A stretch of DNA of 64,000 nucleotides from Hyphomicrobiaceae bacterium (GTDB lineage Bacteria; Pseudomonadota; Alphaproteobacteria; Rhizobiales; Devosiaceae): positions 620,001 to 684,000 of the forward strand of contig JACKJF010000004.1 in assembly GCA_020638095.1 (NCBI GenBank). The letters are read 5' to 3'. Position numbers and translations under genes: made by a program. The notes under the pieces are model-generated. The model was not told where the DNA came from and did no database searches. It worked only from the letters and a program-made list of their open reading frames with translations. Each line of letters starts with the position of its first letter. Positions within the stretch are counted from its first letter, which is position 1. This document shows, one piece after another, positions 27,410 to 36,617 of this stretch.

Positions 27410-29041
27410 GTGCTTCGATCATTCTTCCCCGAACCCAAGGTTTTCTTTCCCGCCGCGCTGGCATGGACGGCGATCGCCATGTTCATCTGGTTCGTTCTGG
27501 GCGATGCGCTTGCGCCCGTCCTGTCGCTTGGGCCGATCCTTGCGATTCAGCCGACCGACGCCGACCCCGCCCCCTTCTTCAATGCCGACCGCGTCTGGCT
27601 CTACGAATTCGTCATTCTCGCCGGCTACCTCTTCTGCGTGCCGTGGCTCTTCTACAAGCGCACACGCTGGTACTGGTGGTCGGTCGTGGGTTCGGTGACC
27701 ATCATCGAAGTCGTCTACTTCAACGTTCAGATCAACGCCTGGCTCAACGACTGGTACGGCGGCTTTTACGATCTGATCCAGACCGCCCTCAGCGCGCCGA
27801 ACACGGTTACGCTCGAGCAGTATTTCGGCTTCATCTGGACCGTCGCCGTCGTCTTGATGGTCAGCATCACCATTCTGGTGCTCAACGCCTTCCTCAACGC
27901 GCACTACCTGTTCCGTTGGCGCCGGGCCATGACCTTCTACTACATGGCCAACTGGAAATCGGTCCGCCACATCGAAGGCGCCGCTCAGCGCGTGCAGGAA
28001 GACACCAAGGACCTGTCCTCGATCGTCGAAAATCTCGGCCTCGACCTGATCGACTCCGTCATGACGCTGATCGTCTTTTTGCCGTTGCTCTGGGAACTGT
28101 CGTCCAACATCACCGAATTGCCCTGGATCGGGCCGGTCGACGGCAGCCTCGTCTGGGTCGCCCTGGTGTCCGCCATTTTCGGAACGGTTTTGCTGGCCTC
28201 GGTCGGTGTCCGGCTACCGGGCCTCGCCTTTCACAACCAGCGCGTCGAAGCCGCGTTCCGTAAGGAACTGGTCTACGGCGAAGATCGTGACGAGAATGCC
28301 CGGCCGCCCTCGGTGCGCAACTTCTTCAAGAACGTCCAGCGCAACTATTTCCGGCTCTATTTCAACTACACCTACTTCAACGTCGCCCGTTACGCCTACC
28401 TGCAGGCTGCGACCTTCCTGCCCTATATCGCGCTTGCCCCGTCCATCGTGCTTGCCGCGATCACTTTTGGTCTTTTCCAGCAGATCTTCCAGGCCTTCGG
28501 GCAGGTCCACTCATCCTTCCGCTTCCTTGTCAGTTCGTGGACGTCGATCATCAACCTGATCTCGATCTACAAACGTCTCGCCGGCTTCGAGTCCAACATG
28601 CCGAAGGACCACATCTTCGCCAACGACTATGATGACGAAGCCTACCTGACCAGCTGGGAGAAGCTCGCCGATCCGCCAACCCAGACCACCGATGTGGCCT
28701 TCCAGTGGGCGCTTGTGCGTGAACCCGACGCCGATCAGCCGCAGTCGGGAGGCATCACCGTCTGGTACGATTTTGCCGACCGGGCAAAGTTCCCGAAAGC
28801 GCACACGCTCGAAAAGACCTTTGCCTACGATGAGGGATTGGCCGGCGCGGTGCGCGCCGCCATGGAAAAGGTCCGGTCCGGCGAAACCGTCACCGCCAAG
28901 CTGCGCTATTTCGAGCAGCCCGCTCGGGTGAAATTCGAAATTTCCGGGCCCGGCGAGGTTAAGGGCGAGGCGGAAGTGTCCCACGGCGAAATCGAAACAC
29001 CGTTCTCGCGCATTCGGCCGATCGATCTGTCGTTCGCCTGA
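27410..29041 (+). CDS. SbmA/BacA-like peptide transporter with C-terminal extension
   Basis: The first roughly 400 of 543 residues match the SbmA/BacA family, including FYDLIQTALSAPNTVTLEQY and the hallmark HIEGAAQRVQEDT at 187-199. They have about seven membrane segments. The family imports antimicrobial and symbiotic peptides. Residues about 400-543 are soluble, rich in charged and beta-prone sequence, and absent from typical BacA of about 420 residues. No Walker A or ABC signature is visible there, so it is not a BclA-type ATPase domain. The start is a GTG with GAGGGAG upstream. A strong terminator follows. Confidence 0.85.
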   Translation: MLRSFFPEPKVFFPAALAWTAIAMFIWFVLGDALAPVLSLGPILAIQPTDADPAPFFNADRVWLYEFVILAGYLFCVPWLFYKRTRWYWWSVVGSVTIIEVVYFNVQINAWLNDWYGGFYDLIQTALSAPNTVTLEQYFGFIWTVAVVLMVSITILVLNAFLNAHYLFRWRRAMTFYYMANWKSVRHIEGAAQRVQEDTKDLSSIVENLGLDLIDSVMTLIVFLPLLWELSSNITELPWIGPVDGSLVWVALVSAIFGTVLLASVGVRLPGLAFHNQRVEAAFRKELVYGEDRDENARPPSVRNFFKNVQRNYFRLYFNYTYFNVARYAYLQAATFLPYIALAPSIVLAAITFGLFQQIFQAFGQVHSSFRFLVSSWTSIINLISIYKRLAGFESNMPKDHIFANDYDDEAYLTSWEKLADPPTQTTDVAFQWALVREPDADQPQSGGITVWYDFADRAKFPKAHTLEKTFAYDEGLAGAVRAAMEKVRSGETVTAKLRYFEQPARVKFEISGPGEVKGEAEVSHGEIETPFSRIRPIDLSFA

Positions 29042-29061
29042 TCAACGCGCCCCGCCGAAAC

Positions 29062-29090
29062 AAAAAGGCCGCCCACTGGGCGGCCTTTGA
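29062..29090. terminator. Bidirectional terminator between bacA-like gene and rpsD
   Basis: A perfect hairpin with arms AAAGGCCGCCC and GGGCGGCCTTT has A and T tracts on its two sides. It can end transcription of both convergent genes. Confidence 0.85.
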
Positions 29091-29109
29091 ATTTTGTCAG
29101 CAGAATGCC

Positions 29110-29727
29110 TCAGCGCGAATAGAATTCGACGACGAGGTTCGGTTCCATCTGCACCGGATACGGTACATCGGCGAGGCCCGGCACGCGCACGTATTTTGCG
29201 CTCATCTTGGAATGATCGGCCTCGATATAGTCGGGCACGTCGCGCTCTGCCAGCGCAACCGCCTCCAGCACCACGCCGAGCTGGCGCGAGCGCTCGCGAA
29301 GTTCGATGACGTCGCCCGCCCGCACAAGGTAGGACGCAATCGTCACGCGCTTGCCGTTGACCAGCACGTGGCCGTGGCTGACGAATTGTCGAGCCGCGAA
29401 GACGGTCGGTACGAACTTGGCGCGATAGATCACCGCGTCGAGACGGCGCTCCAGCATGCCGATCAGGTTCTCGCCGGTATCGCCCTTGGACCGCGACGCC
29501 TCTTCATAGGCGCGGCGGAAGGCCTTTTCGGTCATGTTGCCGTAATAGCCTTTGAGCTTCTGCTTGGCGCGCAGCTGCAGGCCGAAGTCCGAAAGCTTGC
29601 CCTTGCGGCGCTGGCCATGCTGGCCCGGACCATAGGAACGGGCATTGACCGGGCTCTTCGGCCGGCCCCAGATGTTTTCGCCAAGACGGCGATCAATTTT
29701 GTATTTCTGCGATTGGCGCTTCGACAT
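29110..29727 (-). CDS. rpsD: 30S ribosomal protein S4
   Basis: The 205-residue protein matches S4, with an N-terminal [17 protein letters not shown] segment and the S4 RNA-binding domain [35 protein letters not shown]. It nucleates assembly of the small subunit. As is common in alphaproteobacteria, it is not in the alpha ribosomal operon. Confidence 0.97.
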   Translation of the reverse strand: MSKRQSQKYKIDRRLGENIWGRPKSPVNARSYGPGQHGQRRKGKLSDFGLQLRAKQKLKGYYGNMTEKAFRRAYEEASRSKGDTGENLIGMLERRLDAVIYRAKFVPTVFAARQFVSHGHVLVNGKRVTIASYLVRAGDVIELRERSRQLGVVLEAVALAERDVPDYIEADHSKMSAKYVRVPGLADVPYPVQMEPNLVVEFYSR

Positions 29728-29925
29728 CGCGTATCCTCACGTTCGATTTGAGAAAACCGCGCCCTCCTCTGCCTTGACCGCATTTCTGCGACCAAAGCCG
29801 ACAGATCCCTCACCAACTCCTGTTGGAACTGTTCGGAAATCCCGGGTGCGCCTGAAAGCGGGCAAGCCCGCGCAACAGGTTGGCGCGTCATATGGGCTGA
29901 ACCCCTTGATGTCAAGCGCGCGAGG

Positions 29926-31161
29926 TCAATGCCCGGGCCGGTCGAGGGTGCGAATGTCGCGCAGTTTCGGAAATATGCGCGCCCAGGTTCCGGCAACCAG
30001 CATGGTCATCGCGCCACCGATCGTGACCGCCCCGACCGCCCCGATAAGGGCCGCCATCGACCCGGCGCGAAACTCACCAAGCTCGTTGGAGGCTCCGATG
30101 AAAACCGAATTGACCGCGTTGACCCGCCCGCGCACTTCGTCCGGCGTCCAGAGCTGCATGATGGTCTCGCGGATGATGACCGACACCATGTCGAACGCAC
30201 CGACGAAGAACAGGGCTGGAACCGCAATCCAGAGCGAGTTGGAGAAGCCGAACGCAAGCGTCGAAAGCCCGAAGAGACCAACGAAGACGAGCAGAACCTT
30301 GCCGGCATGATCCTTGATCGGAAACCGGCTCATCAGCACCGCCACAACGATGGCGCCAACGCCGGGCGCACCGCGCAACAGGCCAAGCCCCGCTGGCCCG
30401 GCATCGAGAATATCGCGGGCATAGACCGGCAATAGCGCAACCGCGCCGCCGAACAGCACCGCAAACAGATCAAGCGAAATCGCGCCAAGCACAACTTTCT
30501 GCTGAAAGATGAAACGGAAGCCCGCGAGGATTGTTTCAACGGAAACCGCTTGCTTGTCGGTCCGCTGCGCCGGTTTGGCGACCATGGAAATGGAAACGAG
30601 CGCGATGAGTTCGAGCACCACCGCGGTGCCATAGGCGGCTCCCGGCGCGATGCCATAGAGAAGTCCCGCCATCACCGGGCCGATGATATTGGAGCTCTGC
30701 CAGGCGGAACTTGTGGTCGCCACCGCATTGTTGATCGCCGCCGGCGGCACGAGGTTCGGCGCCAGCGACGACTCCGCCGGCGCAAGGAACGCGCGCGCCA
30801 CTCCGAGAATGAACAGGGTCCCGAAAACCCAGAGAATGTTGGTGCTACCGCTCAGGGAAAATGCGAACAGTGAAAGGGCGCACAGGAACACGACTGACAA
30901 GCAGATCTGGAGAATCCGCCGCCGGCTGAAACGGTCTGCCGCGATACCAGTCACCAGAACGAGGCTCAAAACCGGCACGAATTGCACAAGCCCGATAAGC
31001 CCGAGATCGAGCGGATTGCGGGTGATGTCATAGACCTCCCAGGCCACCGCGACCGCCATGATCTGCGTGCCGAAGCTGCTGGTTAAAACCATCAGCCAGA
31101 AGAAGCGATAACTGGGATAGGAAAAGGCGCGCGGACTTGGCGCTTGTGCGGTGTCTGTCAT
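29926..31161 (-). CDS. MFS transporter, EntS/MFS_3-like
   Basis: The 411-residue protein has twelve hydrophobic segments. It shows the MFS_3 pattern with WEVYDITRNPLDLGLIGLVQ, GIAADRFSRRRILQ and ARAFLAPAESSLAPNLV. EntS-like members export siderophores or other small molecules. The substrate is unknown. It lies between rpsD and trmJ on the same strand. Confidence 0.83.
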   Translation of the reverse strand: MTDTAQAPSPRAFSYPSYRFFWLMVLTSSFGTQIMAVAVAWEVYDITRNPLDLGLIGLVQFVPVLSLVLVTGIAADRFSRRRILQICLSVVFLCALSLFAFSLSGSTNILWVFGTLFILGVARAFLAPAESSLAPNLVPPAAINNAVATTSSAWQSSNIIGPVMAGLLYGIAPGAAYGTAVVLELIALVSISMVAKPAQRTDKQAVSVETILAGFRFIFQQKVVLGAISLDLFAVLFGGAVALLPVYARDILDAGPAGLGLLRGAPGVGAIVVAVLMSRFPIKDHAGKVLLVFVGLFGLSTLAFGFSNSLWIAVPALFFVGAFDMVSVIIRETIMQLWTPDEVRGRVNAVNSVFIGASNELGEFRAGSMAALIGAVGAVTIGGAMTMLVAGTWARIFPKLRDIRTLDRPGH

Positions 31162-31215
31162 GTGTTCGATTGGCCGAAGCCGCCCCGGAAGAATCGTTCG
31201 AGAAGAACGCTGGAC

Positions 31216-32016
31216 CTATTTCTTACGACGATCCGGCTGCGCACGCGAGGGGTTGGCGCGCTTGTGCCGCCGGGTCAGCGCCGCGATTACCCCGCGCAAC
31301 GTCCTGACTTCCTGCAGATTGAATTGCCCGCGTGACAGCATCGACCTGAGGTTGTTGACCATGACCGGGCGCTTGTCTGGCGGGTTGAAGAAGCCCGCAT
31401 CGTCCAATTCAGTCTCAAGATGCTCGAAAAGGCCGACAAGATCCGCCTTTGGCGCCGGTTCATCCATGTTTCCCGAAAACGGCAACTCCGCCGCGCCGCT
31501 TGCCCGCCGCCATTCGTAGGCCAGAACCAGCACCGCCTGGGCGATGTTGAGCGAGGCGAAAGCCGGCTCAACCGGCAGCGTCACGATGGCATCGCTCAGC
31601 GCCACCTCTTCATTGTTGAGACCCCAGCGCTCCCGCCCGAACAGAAGTCCCGCGCCCTGCCCGGCCATCACATGCGCGGTGAGCCGGTTCGCCGCCTCAT
31701 CAGGTCCGAAAACCGGTTTGAACATGTCGCGCGGCCGCGCCGTCGTCGCGAAGACCAGTGACAGGTCGGCAATTGCAGCCTCAAGCGAGCCGAACACCCG
31801 GACCGCATCGATGACGTGATCGGCCTTCGATGCGTTGGCGACCGCCTTTTCGTTCGGCCAGCCGTCGCGCGGATTGACCAGCCTCAGGTCCCAGAGCCCG
31901 AAATTGGCCATTGCGCGCGCGGCCGCGCCGATATTTTCGCCGAGTTGAGGTTCGACCAGGACGACCGCAGGCCCTGGCCGCCGCTGCAGATCGCGCGTCG
32001 AGTCGGTGCCCGCCAT
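31216..32016 (-). CDS. trmJ: RNA methyltransferase, TrmJ-like
   Basis: The 266-residue SPOUT-class protein has VVLVEPQLGENIGAAARAMANFG near the start, GLLFGRERWGLNNEE and LPVEPAFASLNIAQAVLVLAYEW. These are motifs 1-3 of TrmH/TrmJ-type 2'-O-methyltransferases, the last forming the AdoMet knot. TrmJ modifies position 32 of tRNA. The ATG at 32016 overlaps the stop of the upstream GNAT gene (TGATG). The exact RNA target is inferred. Confidence 0.85.
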   Translation of the reverse strand: MAGTDSTRDLQRRPGPAVVLVEPQLGENIGAAARAMANFGLWDLRLVNPRDGWPNEKAVANASKADHVIDAVRVFGSLEAAIADLSLVFATTARPRDMFKPVFGPDEAANRLTAHVMAGQGAGLLFGRERWGLNNEEVALSDAIVTLPVEPAFASLNIAQAVLVLAYEWRRASGAAELPFSGNMDEPAPKADLVGLFEHLETELDDAGFFNPPDKRPVMVNNLRSMLSRGQFNLQEVRTLRGVIAALTRRHKRANPSRAQPDRRKK

Positions 32017-32582
32017 CAGTTGCGGCCCCTTTGCGCCAGCCATTCATCTTTCAGAATGGCGTAGTAGAACTCTTCATCCCATTCGCCCTTGAAGATCGCG
32101 TGTTCGCGGAAATGCGCCTCGCGCCGCATGCCGAGCTTTTCCAGAACCCGCCACGAGCCGACATTACGCGCATCGCACCGCCCATAAACGCGGTGCAGTT
32201 CATAGGTGCTGAACGCCACGGCCAAGAGCGCCTCGGATGCCTCCGTCGCGATGCCCTTGCGGTGCCAGTCGGGGTGAAGCGTGTAGCCGATTTCCGCCTG
32301 CAGCGCCTCCCGGTCCCGAAAGCTCAGGACGCAGTCGCCGATCATCGCGCCGCCGTCGTGCAGGGTCACCGCCAGAACCAGCCGGTCGCCGGTCGGCCAG
32401 TCAGGGTCCGTCGCGATCCACTCATCGATCTTCTGGCGGGTTTCGTCCGGCGTGGTCGCGTTCCAGAATTCGAAGCGAGCCACGTCCTCACGGCGCATAT
32501 AGTCGTGCGCCGCCGCGAAATCATCCGGGCGAAATGGTCTGAGGACCAGACGTTCGGTGACGATTGGCAGTTCAGGACGCAT
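32016..32582 (-). CDS. GNAT family N-acetyltransferase, RimJ/RimL type
   Basis: The 188-residue protein starts LPIVTERLVLRPFRPDDF and has GYTLHPDWHRKGIATEASEALL, the acetyl-CoA loop, at about 116-137. It ends with RVLEKLGMRREAHFRE. This is the RimJ/RimL group, which acetylates protein N-termini or small amines. It is coupled by a one-base overlap to trmJ. Confidence 0.87.
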   Translation of the reverse strand: MRPELPIVTERLVLRPFRPDDFAAAHDYMRREDVARFEFWNATTPDETRQKIDEWIATDPDWPTGDRLVLAVTLHDGGAMIGDCVLSFRDREALQAEIGYTLHPDWHRKGIATEASEALLAVAFSTYELHRVYGRCDARNVGSWRVLEKLGMRREAHFREHAIFKGEWDEEFYYAILKDEWLAQRGRN

Positions 32583-32684
32583 GACTACTCCGTGATTTGA
32601 GCGTTTGCCTAAAGTGGGTACGAGCCAAAATCAAGAATGGCCCGGCCTATTGCCTGCCTGCTCCGTTCATGCCAGCGTTTGCCC

Positions 32685-33113
32685 ATGCAACCGAAGCACG
32701 CCTCACTTGAACTCAGCGCCCGCTGCCCATGCGGCACGGTTTCGATTTCGGTTCGCGGACCGATCTACGGCATGTTTTTGTGCTGCTGCAGCGATTGTCA
32801 GCTCATGTCGGGCGCAGGGCATTCGGCCGTTGCCATCGCCGGCCGCGACCAGGTCCAGCTTGAAGGCGAGATCACCCAATTCTCGCGACCCGCGGCCTCT
32901 GGCGCGACCTTCACCCGCCATTTCTGCGCCAAATGCGGAACGACGCTGCTGGGTGGAACCTCGCGGCGCACCGACGCGGCATTACTGCCGGTCGGACTTT
33001 TCGCCGACCAGTCCTGGTTCGAACCGAACCAGGTGATCTTCCACCGCAGCCATCAGAAATGGGATCTTCTGCCCGACATTCCGAAATACGAGACCTACAG
33101 GGAGGGACTATGA
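32685..33113 (+). CDS. GFA family protein (copy 1)
   Basis: The roughly 142-residue protein has the glutathione-dependent formaldehyde-activating fold with zinc-type cysteines. These are CPCGTVSISV, MFLCCCSDCQLMSGAGHS and HFCAKCGTTLLGG. The family's name derives from one enzyme, and most members have unknown function. Its stop overlaps the ATG of a second GFA gene. Confidence 0.85.
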   Translation: MQPKHASLELSARCPCGTVSISVRGPIYGMFLCCCSDCQLMSGAGHSAVAIAGRDQVQLEGEITQFSRPAASGATFTRHFCAKCGTTLLGGTSRRTDAALLPVGLFADQSWFEPNQVIFHRSHQKWDLLPDIPKYETYREGL

Positions 33114-33511
33114 CCAACAAGACCGGACATTGCCATTGCGGCGCCGTCCATTTCGAAGTGACCGGCGAGCCCCTGCGCATGGCGCAATGCCACTGCAATG
33201 CCTGCCGCCGCATCACGGGCACCGGCCACAACGTCCAGGCCTTCTTTCGCAAGTCAGACGTCGTGATCCACGGCATGACCAGCACCCACGATTCGGTTTC
33301 GGACAAGGGCAACACGCGCACCCGGCATTTCTGCGCCGTGTGCGGCTCGCGCATGTTTTCCGAGAATTCCGCCGCGCCCGACGCGATCGGCATCGCCGTC
33401 GGCGAATTCGACGACAGTTCCTGGTTCAAGCCGCAGGTCATCCTCTACAATGCCGAGCGCCCGGCCTGGGACCCGATCGATTCCGGCATCGACATCCACG
33501 AGTTCATGTAA
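33110..33511 (+). CDS. GFA family protein (copy 2)
   Basis: The 133-residue protein is related to the preceding gene. It shows GHCHCGAVHFEV, MAQCHCNACRRITGTGHN and RHFCAVCGSRMFSE with the conserved cysteines. It overlaps the upstream gene by ATGA and ends directly before the TfoX-like gene. The function is unknown. Confidence 0.87.
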   Translation: MTNKTGHCHCGAVHFEVTGEPLRMAQCHCNACRRITGTGHNVQAFFRKSDVVIHGMTSTHDSVSDKGNTRTRHFCAVCGSRMFSENSAAPDAIGIAVGEFDDSSWFKPQVILYNAERPAWDPIDSGIDIHEFM

Positions 33512-33856
33512 ATGGCGAAGATCGATATGGCCGTCGAGGAATTGTCGGACCGCATTCGGCAAATTCTCGCCAATCGCGGCAGTGTCCGCGAACAGCGCAT
33601 GTTCGGCGGCATGTGTTTCATGCTCAACGGCAACATGCTCGTCGGCCCGATGAAGGGCGGCGGCCTGCTCGCCCGAGTGGGAAAGGACGCCTACCAGGAG
33701 GCTCTCAAACGCCCCGGTGCCGGCCCAATGAAGTTCACCGGCAAGGAGATGCCCGGATTCGTCGAAGTCAGCGGCGACGTTCTTGAGGATGATGCAACCC
33801 TTGAGGACTGGATTACCCTCTGCGAGGCCTTTGTTGCCGGCCTGCCGGCAAAGTAG
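33512..33856 (+). CDS. TfoX/Sxy N-terminal domain protein
   Basis: The 114-residue protein matches the TfoX N-terminal domain, with VREQRMFGGMCFMLNGNMLVG and DDWITLCEAF-type ending (LEDWITLCEAF). The family is named after a competence regulator, but single-domain alphaproteobacterial members have no proven role. The start codon follows the GFA stop immediately. Confidence 0.85.
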   Translation: MAKIDMAVEELSDRIRQILANRGSVREQRMFGGMCFMLNGNMLVGPMKGGGLLARVGKDAYQEALKRPGAGPMKFTGKEMPGFVEVSGDVLEDDATLEDWITLCEAFVAGLPAK

Positions 33857-33880
33857 TTCTGCGCATGCCCCGCGAGGCAT

Positions 33881-33908
33881 TTGACCCAAACTCAAACATT
33901 GATATAGG
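33881..33908 (+). promoter_or_regulatory. Probable promoter of icd
   Basis: TTGACC at 33881-33886 and TATAGG at 33903-33908 are separated by 16 bases. They lie about 35 bases ahead of the icd start, whose ribosome site is GGAG. This is a sigma-70-like pair. Confidence 0.5.
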
Positions 33909-33943
33909 GGCGCGACATTTCCCCTCACCTTGCGGAGTAAACG

Positions 33944-35155
33944 ATGAGCAAGATCAAGGTTCAGAACCCCGTCGTCGAACTCGACGGAGACGAGATGACC
34001 CGGATCATCTGGCAGGCCATCAAGGACAAGCTCATCCGGCCTTATCTCGACATCGACCTTGAATATTATGATCTCAGCATCGAGAACCGCGACGCCACAA
34101 ACGATCAGGTGACGGTCGATTCCGCCAACGCCATCAAGAAATACGGCGTCGGCGTCAAATGCGCCACCATCACGCCTGATGAGGCCCGCGTCGAGGAATT
34201 CGGCCTCAAGAAGATGTGGCGATCGCCCAACGGCACCATCCGCAACATTCTTGGCGGCGTCATTTTCCGCGAACCGATCATCTGTTCCAACGTTCCGCGT
34301 CTGGTGCCCGGCTGGACCCAGCCGATCATCGTCGGCCGCCACGCGTTTGGCGACCAGTATCGCGCCACCGACTTCCGCTTCCCCGGCAAGGGCAAGCTGA
34401 CGATGAAGTTCGTCGGGGACGACGGCACCGTGCTCGAATACGACGTTTTCGACGCGCCCTCGTCCGGCGTCGCCATGGGCATGTACAACCTCGACGATTC
34501 CATTCGCGACTTCGCCCGGGCGTCGCTGAACTACGCGCTGCAGCGCAAGGTGCCCTGCTATCTGTCGACCAAGAACACCATCCTCAAAGCCTACGATGGC
34601 CGCTTCAAGGATATTTTCCAGGAGGTCTTCGACGCCGAGTTCAAGGACCAGTACGAAGCTCTCAAGCTCTGGTACGAACATCGCCTGATCGACGACATGG
34701 TCGCCTCTTCGCTCAAATGGTCCGGCGGCTATGTTTGGGCCTGCAAGAACTATGACGGCGACGTGCAGTCCGACACGATCGCCCAGGGCTTCGGGTCCCT
34801 TGGCCTCATGACCTCGGTTTTGATGACCCCCGACGGCAAGACCGTTGAATCCGAAGCGGCCCACGGCACCGTTACCCGCCACTATCGCCAGCATCAGCAG
34901 GGCAAATCGACTTCGACCAACTCCACGGCTTCGATTTTCGCTTGGACGCGGGGCCTCAGCCACCGCGCCAAGCTCGATGACAATGCCGAGCTTGCTCGCT
35001 TCGCCGATACGCTCGAAAAGACCGTCGTCGCCACCATCGAAGAGGGCAAGATGACCAAGGATCTTGCGCTCCTCGTCGGACCGGACCAGGAATGGCTGTC
35101 GACAATCGGGTTCCTCGACGCGATCGATCAGAACCTGCAAAAGGCAATGGCCTGA
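33944..35155 (+). CDS. icd: NADP-dependent isocitrate dehydrogenase
   Basis: The 403-residue protein belongs to the eukaryote-like homodimeric IDH group. It shows [40 protein letters not shown] and [19 protein letters not shown], which contain the metal- and isocitrate-binding residues. It oxidises isocitrate to 2-oxoglutarate in the TCA cycle. It has its own promoter-like element. Confidence 0.96.
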   Translation: MSKIKVQNPVVELDGDEMTRIIWQAIKDKLIRPYLDIDLEYYDLSIENRDATNDQVTVDSANAIKKYGVGVKCATITPDEARVEEFGLKKMWRSPNGTIRNILGGVIFREPIICSNVPRLVPGWTQPIIVGRHAFGDQYRATDFRFPGKGKLTMKFVGDDGTVLEYDVFDAPSSGVAMGMYNLDDSIRDFARASLNYALQRKVPCYLSTKNTILKAYDGRFKDIFQEVFDAEFKDQYEALKLWYEHRLIDDMVASSLKWSGGYVWACKNYDGDVQSDTIAQGFGSLGLMTSVLMTPDGKTVESEAAHGTVTRHYRQHQQGKSTSTNSTASIFAWTRGLSHRAKLDDNAELARFADTLEKTVVATIEEGKMTKDLALLVGPDQEWLSTIGFLDAIDQNLQKAMA

Positions 35156-35159
35156 CCAA

Positions 35160-35561
35160 ATGCCCGAACAAGAAAAGCGCGCCAGACGGTTTTTCGGAAT
35201 CCCCGGCACGCTTCTGGTCACCCTGATCATTTTCGCGCTCTGGGGCGGCAGCTACATCGTGGTCGACCAGATGCGCGCCATGCGACTGTCGGACATGAGC
35301 AAGTGCATCGCGGAGGATGCGGAAGGCATCTTCAATTCTTGCGATCCCAAGATCGTCGTGACCATCTGCACCACCGGCGGTGACCGCCGGTGCCTTCGCG
35401 AAACGCTTGAAAATCTTCAGTATTTTACCGCCGAAGATGCCTCCGTCGGAGACGACATTCTGGGTGACCGCTATGCCTGTTCGGCGCCGAACATCCCCTT
35501 CATTTCCCATGCGGACGGGGCCCCGGAACAAGGCATCAACGCCTGCCGCCAGCCCGACTGA
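35160..35561 (+). CDS. Hypothetical single-span membrane protein
   Basis: The 133-residue protein has one hydrophobic segment (about 13-34) after a basic N-terminus. The outer part is acidic with six cysteines, suggesting a disulfide-bonded periplasmic domain. I recognise no family. It begins a few bases after icd and may be co-transcribed with it. Confidence 0.65.
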   Translation: MPEQEKRARRFFGIPGTLLVTLIIFALWGGSYIVVDQMRAMRLSDMSKCIAEDAEGIFNSCDPKIVVTICTTGGDRRCLRETLENLQYFTAEDASVGDDILGDRYACSAPNIPFISHADGAPEQGINACRQPD

Positions 35562-35615
35562 TATCGGCCGGGCACGAAACCAACCGGTCCCTGTCTCGGC
35601 CAAGGAGCGCAAACG

Positions 35616-36611
35616 ATGCTTAAATGGATTGGCCGGGTAGCTTTGGCGATCGTCGCACTCTTGGCGGCGATCCTGCTCTTCAACGCAAGCTGGTTTGCCG
35701 CACCGCCGGAGAATCCGCACCTGCGCCTCATCGCCCACCGTGGTGTCTACCAGACCTTCGATCACACTGGCCTGACCAACGACACCTGTACGGCCGAACG
35801 GATATTCCCGCCGGTTCACTCATACCTCGAAAACACGGTGGCCTCCGCCGAGGCAGCATTCGAACTCGGTGCCGACGTGGTTGAATTCGACATCGCGCCC
35901 ACCAGAGATGGTCAGCTCGCCATCTTTCACGACTGGACCGTCGACTGCCGCACCGAAGCTCATGGCGATGTGCGGGATTTCACGCTCGCGGAGCTTCAGG
36001 CTCTCGATATCGGCTACGGTTACACGCCGGATGGCGGTGAGACCTATCCATTTCGCGGCAAAGGCGCCGGACTGATGCCCGAGTTCGCCGACACGCTCGA
36101 AGGCACGCATGGCGGCCAGTTTCTGGTCAACTTCAAAAGCAACGATGCGAGTGAAGCAGACATGCTCGCCGCCCGTCTCGACGAAAACCCGCAATGGCGG
36201 TCCCGCATCTGGTCGGCCTATGGCGGCCAAGTGCCGTCGGACCGGATCAATGCGCTGGTCCCCGGCCTCGGCGCCTTCGGCAGCAAGTCCGCCAAGGATT
36301 GTCTCCTCGGCTACCTCATGCTGGGCTGGACCGGCACCATGCCCGACGCCTGCCGCAACACCCACATCATGGTGCCGGTCAATCTCGCCTTCTTGATGTG
36401 GGGCTGGCCGAACCGCTTCCTCGAACGCGCGCATGCGGTCAACAGCGACGTGATCCTTCTCGGACCCGTGGGACCGGGAGACGTCGGCACCAACGGCATA
36501 GACACGCCGGACCTTCTCGCCGGCGTGCCAGCGACCTTTGACGGCTATGTCTGGACCAATCGCATCGAGATCATCGGACCGCTGGTCAAGGGCACGAAAC
36601 CCCTGACCTGA
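35616..36611 (+). CDS. Glycerophosphodiester phosphodiesterase family protein
   Basis: The 331-residue protein has an N-terminal membrane anchor (about 5-26) followed by a GDPD barrel. Key residues are in LIAHRGVYQ, YLENTVASAEAAFELGADVVEFDIAPTRDGQLAIFHDWTVD and the C-terminal GYVWTNRIE. The family cleaves glycerophosphodiesters. The C-terminal half diverges, so another phosphodiester may be the substrate. An AAGGAG site precedes the ATG. Confidence 0.85.
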   Translation: MLKWIGRVALAIVALLAAILLFNASWFAAPPENPHLRLIAHRGVYQTFDHTGLTNDTCTAERIFPPVHSYLENTVASAEAAFELGADVVEFDIAPTRDGQLAIFHDWTVDCRTEAHGDVRDFTLAELQALDIGYGYTPDGGETYPFRGKGAGLMPEFADTLEGTHGGQFLVNFKSNDASEADMLAARLDENPQWRSRIWSAYGGQVPSDRINALVPGLGAFGSKSAKDCLLGYLMLGWTGTMPDACRNTHIMVPVNLAFLMWGWPNRFLERAHAVNSDVILLGPVGPGDVGTNGIDTPDLLAGVPATFDGYVWTNRIEIIGPLVKGTKPLT

Positions 36612-36617
36612 CACGGG

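Noticed and set aside
28607..29041. ABC ATPase domain (BclA-type) in the BacA-like protein's tail.
   Set aside because: No Walker A, Walker B or ABC signature is visible in the extension.
33254..35230. Long open frame antisense to icd and the GFA/TfoX genes (about 658 codons).
   Set aside because: The sense strand encodes well-conserved enzymes. The antisense product has no recognisable motif.
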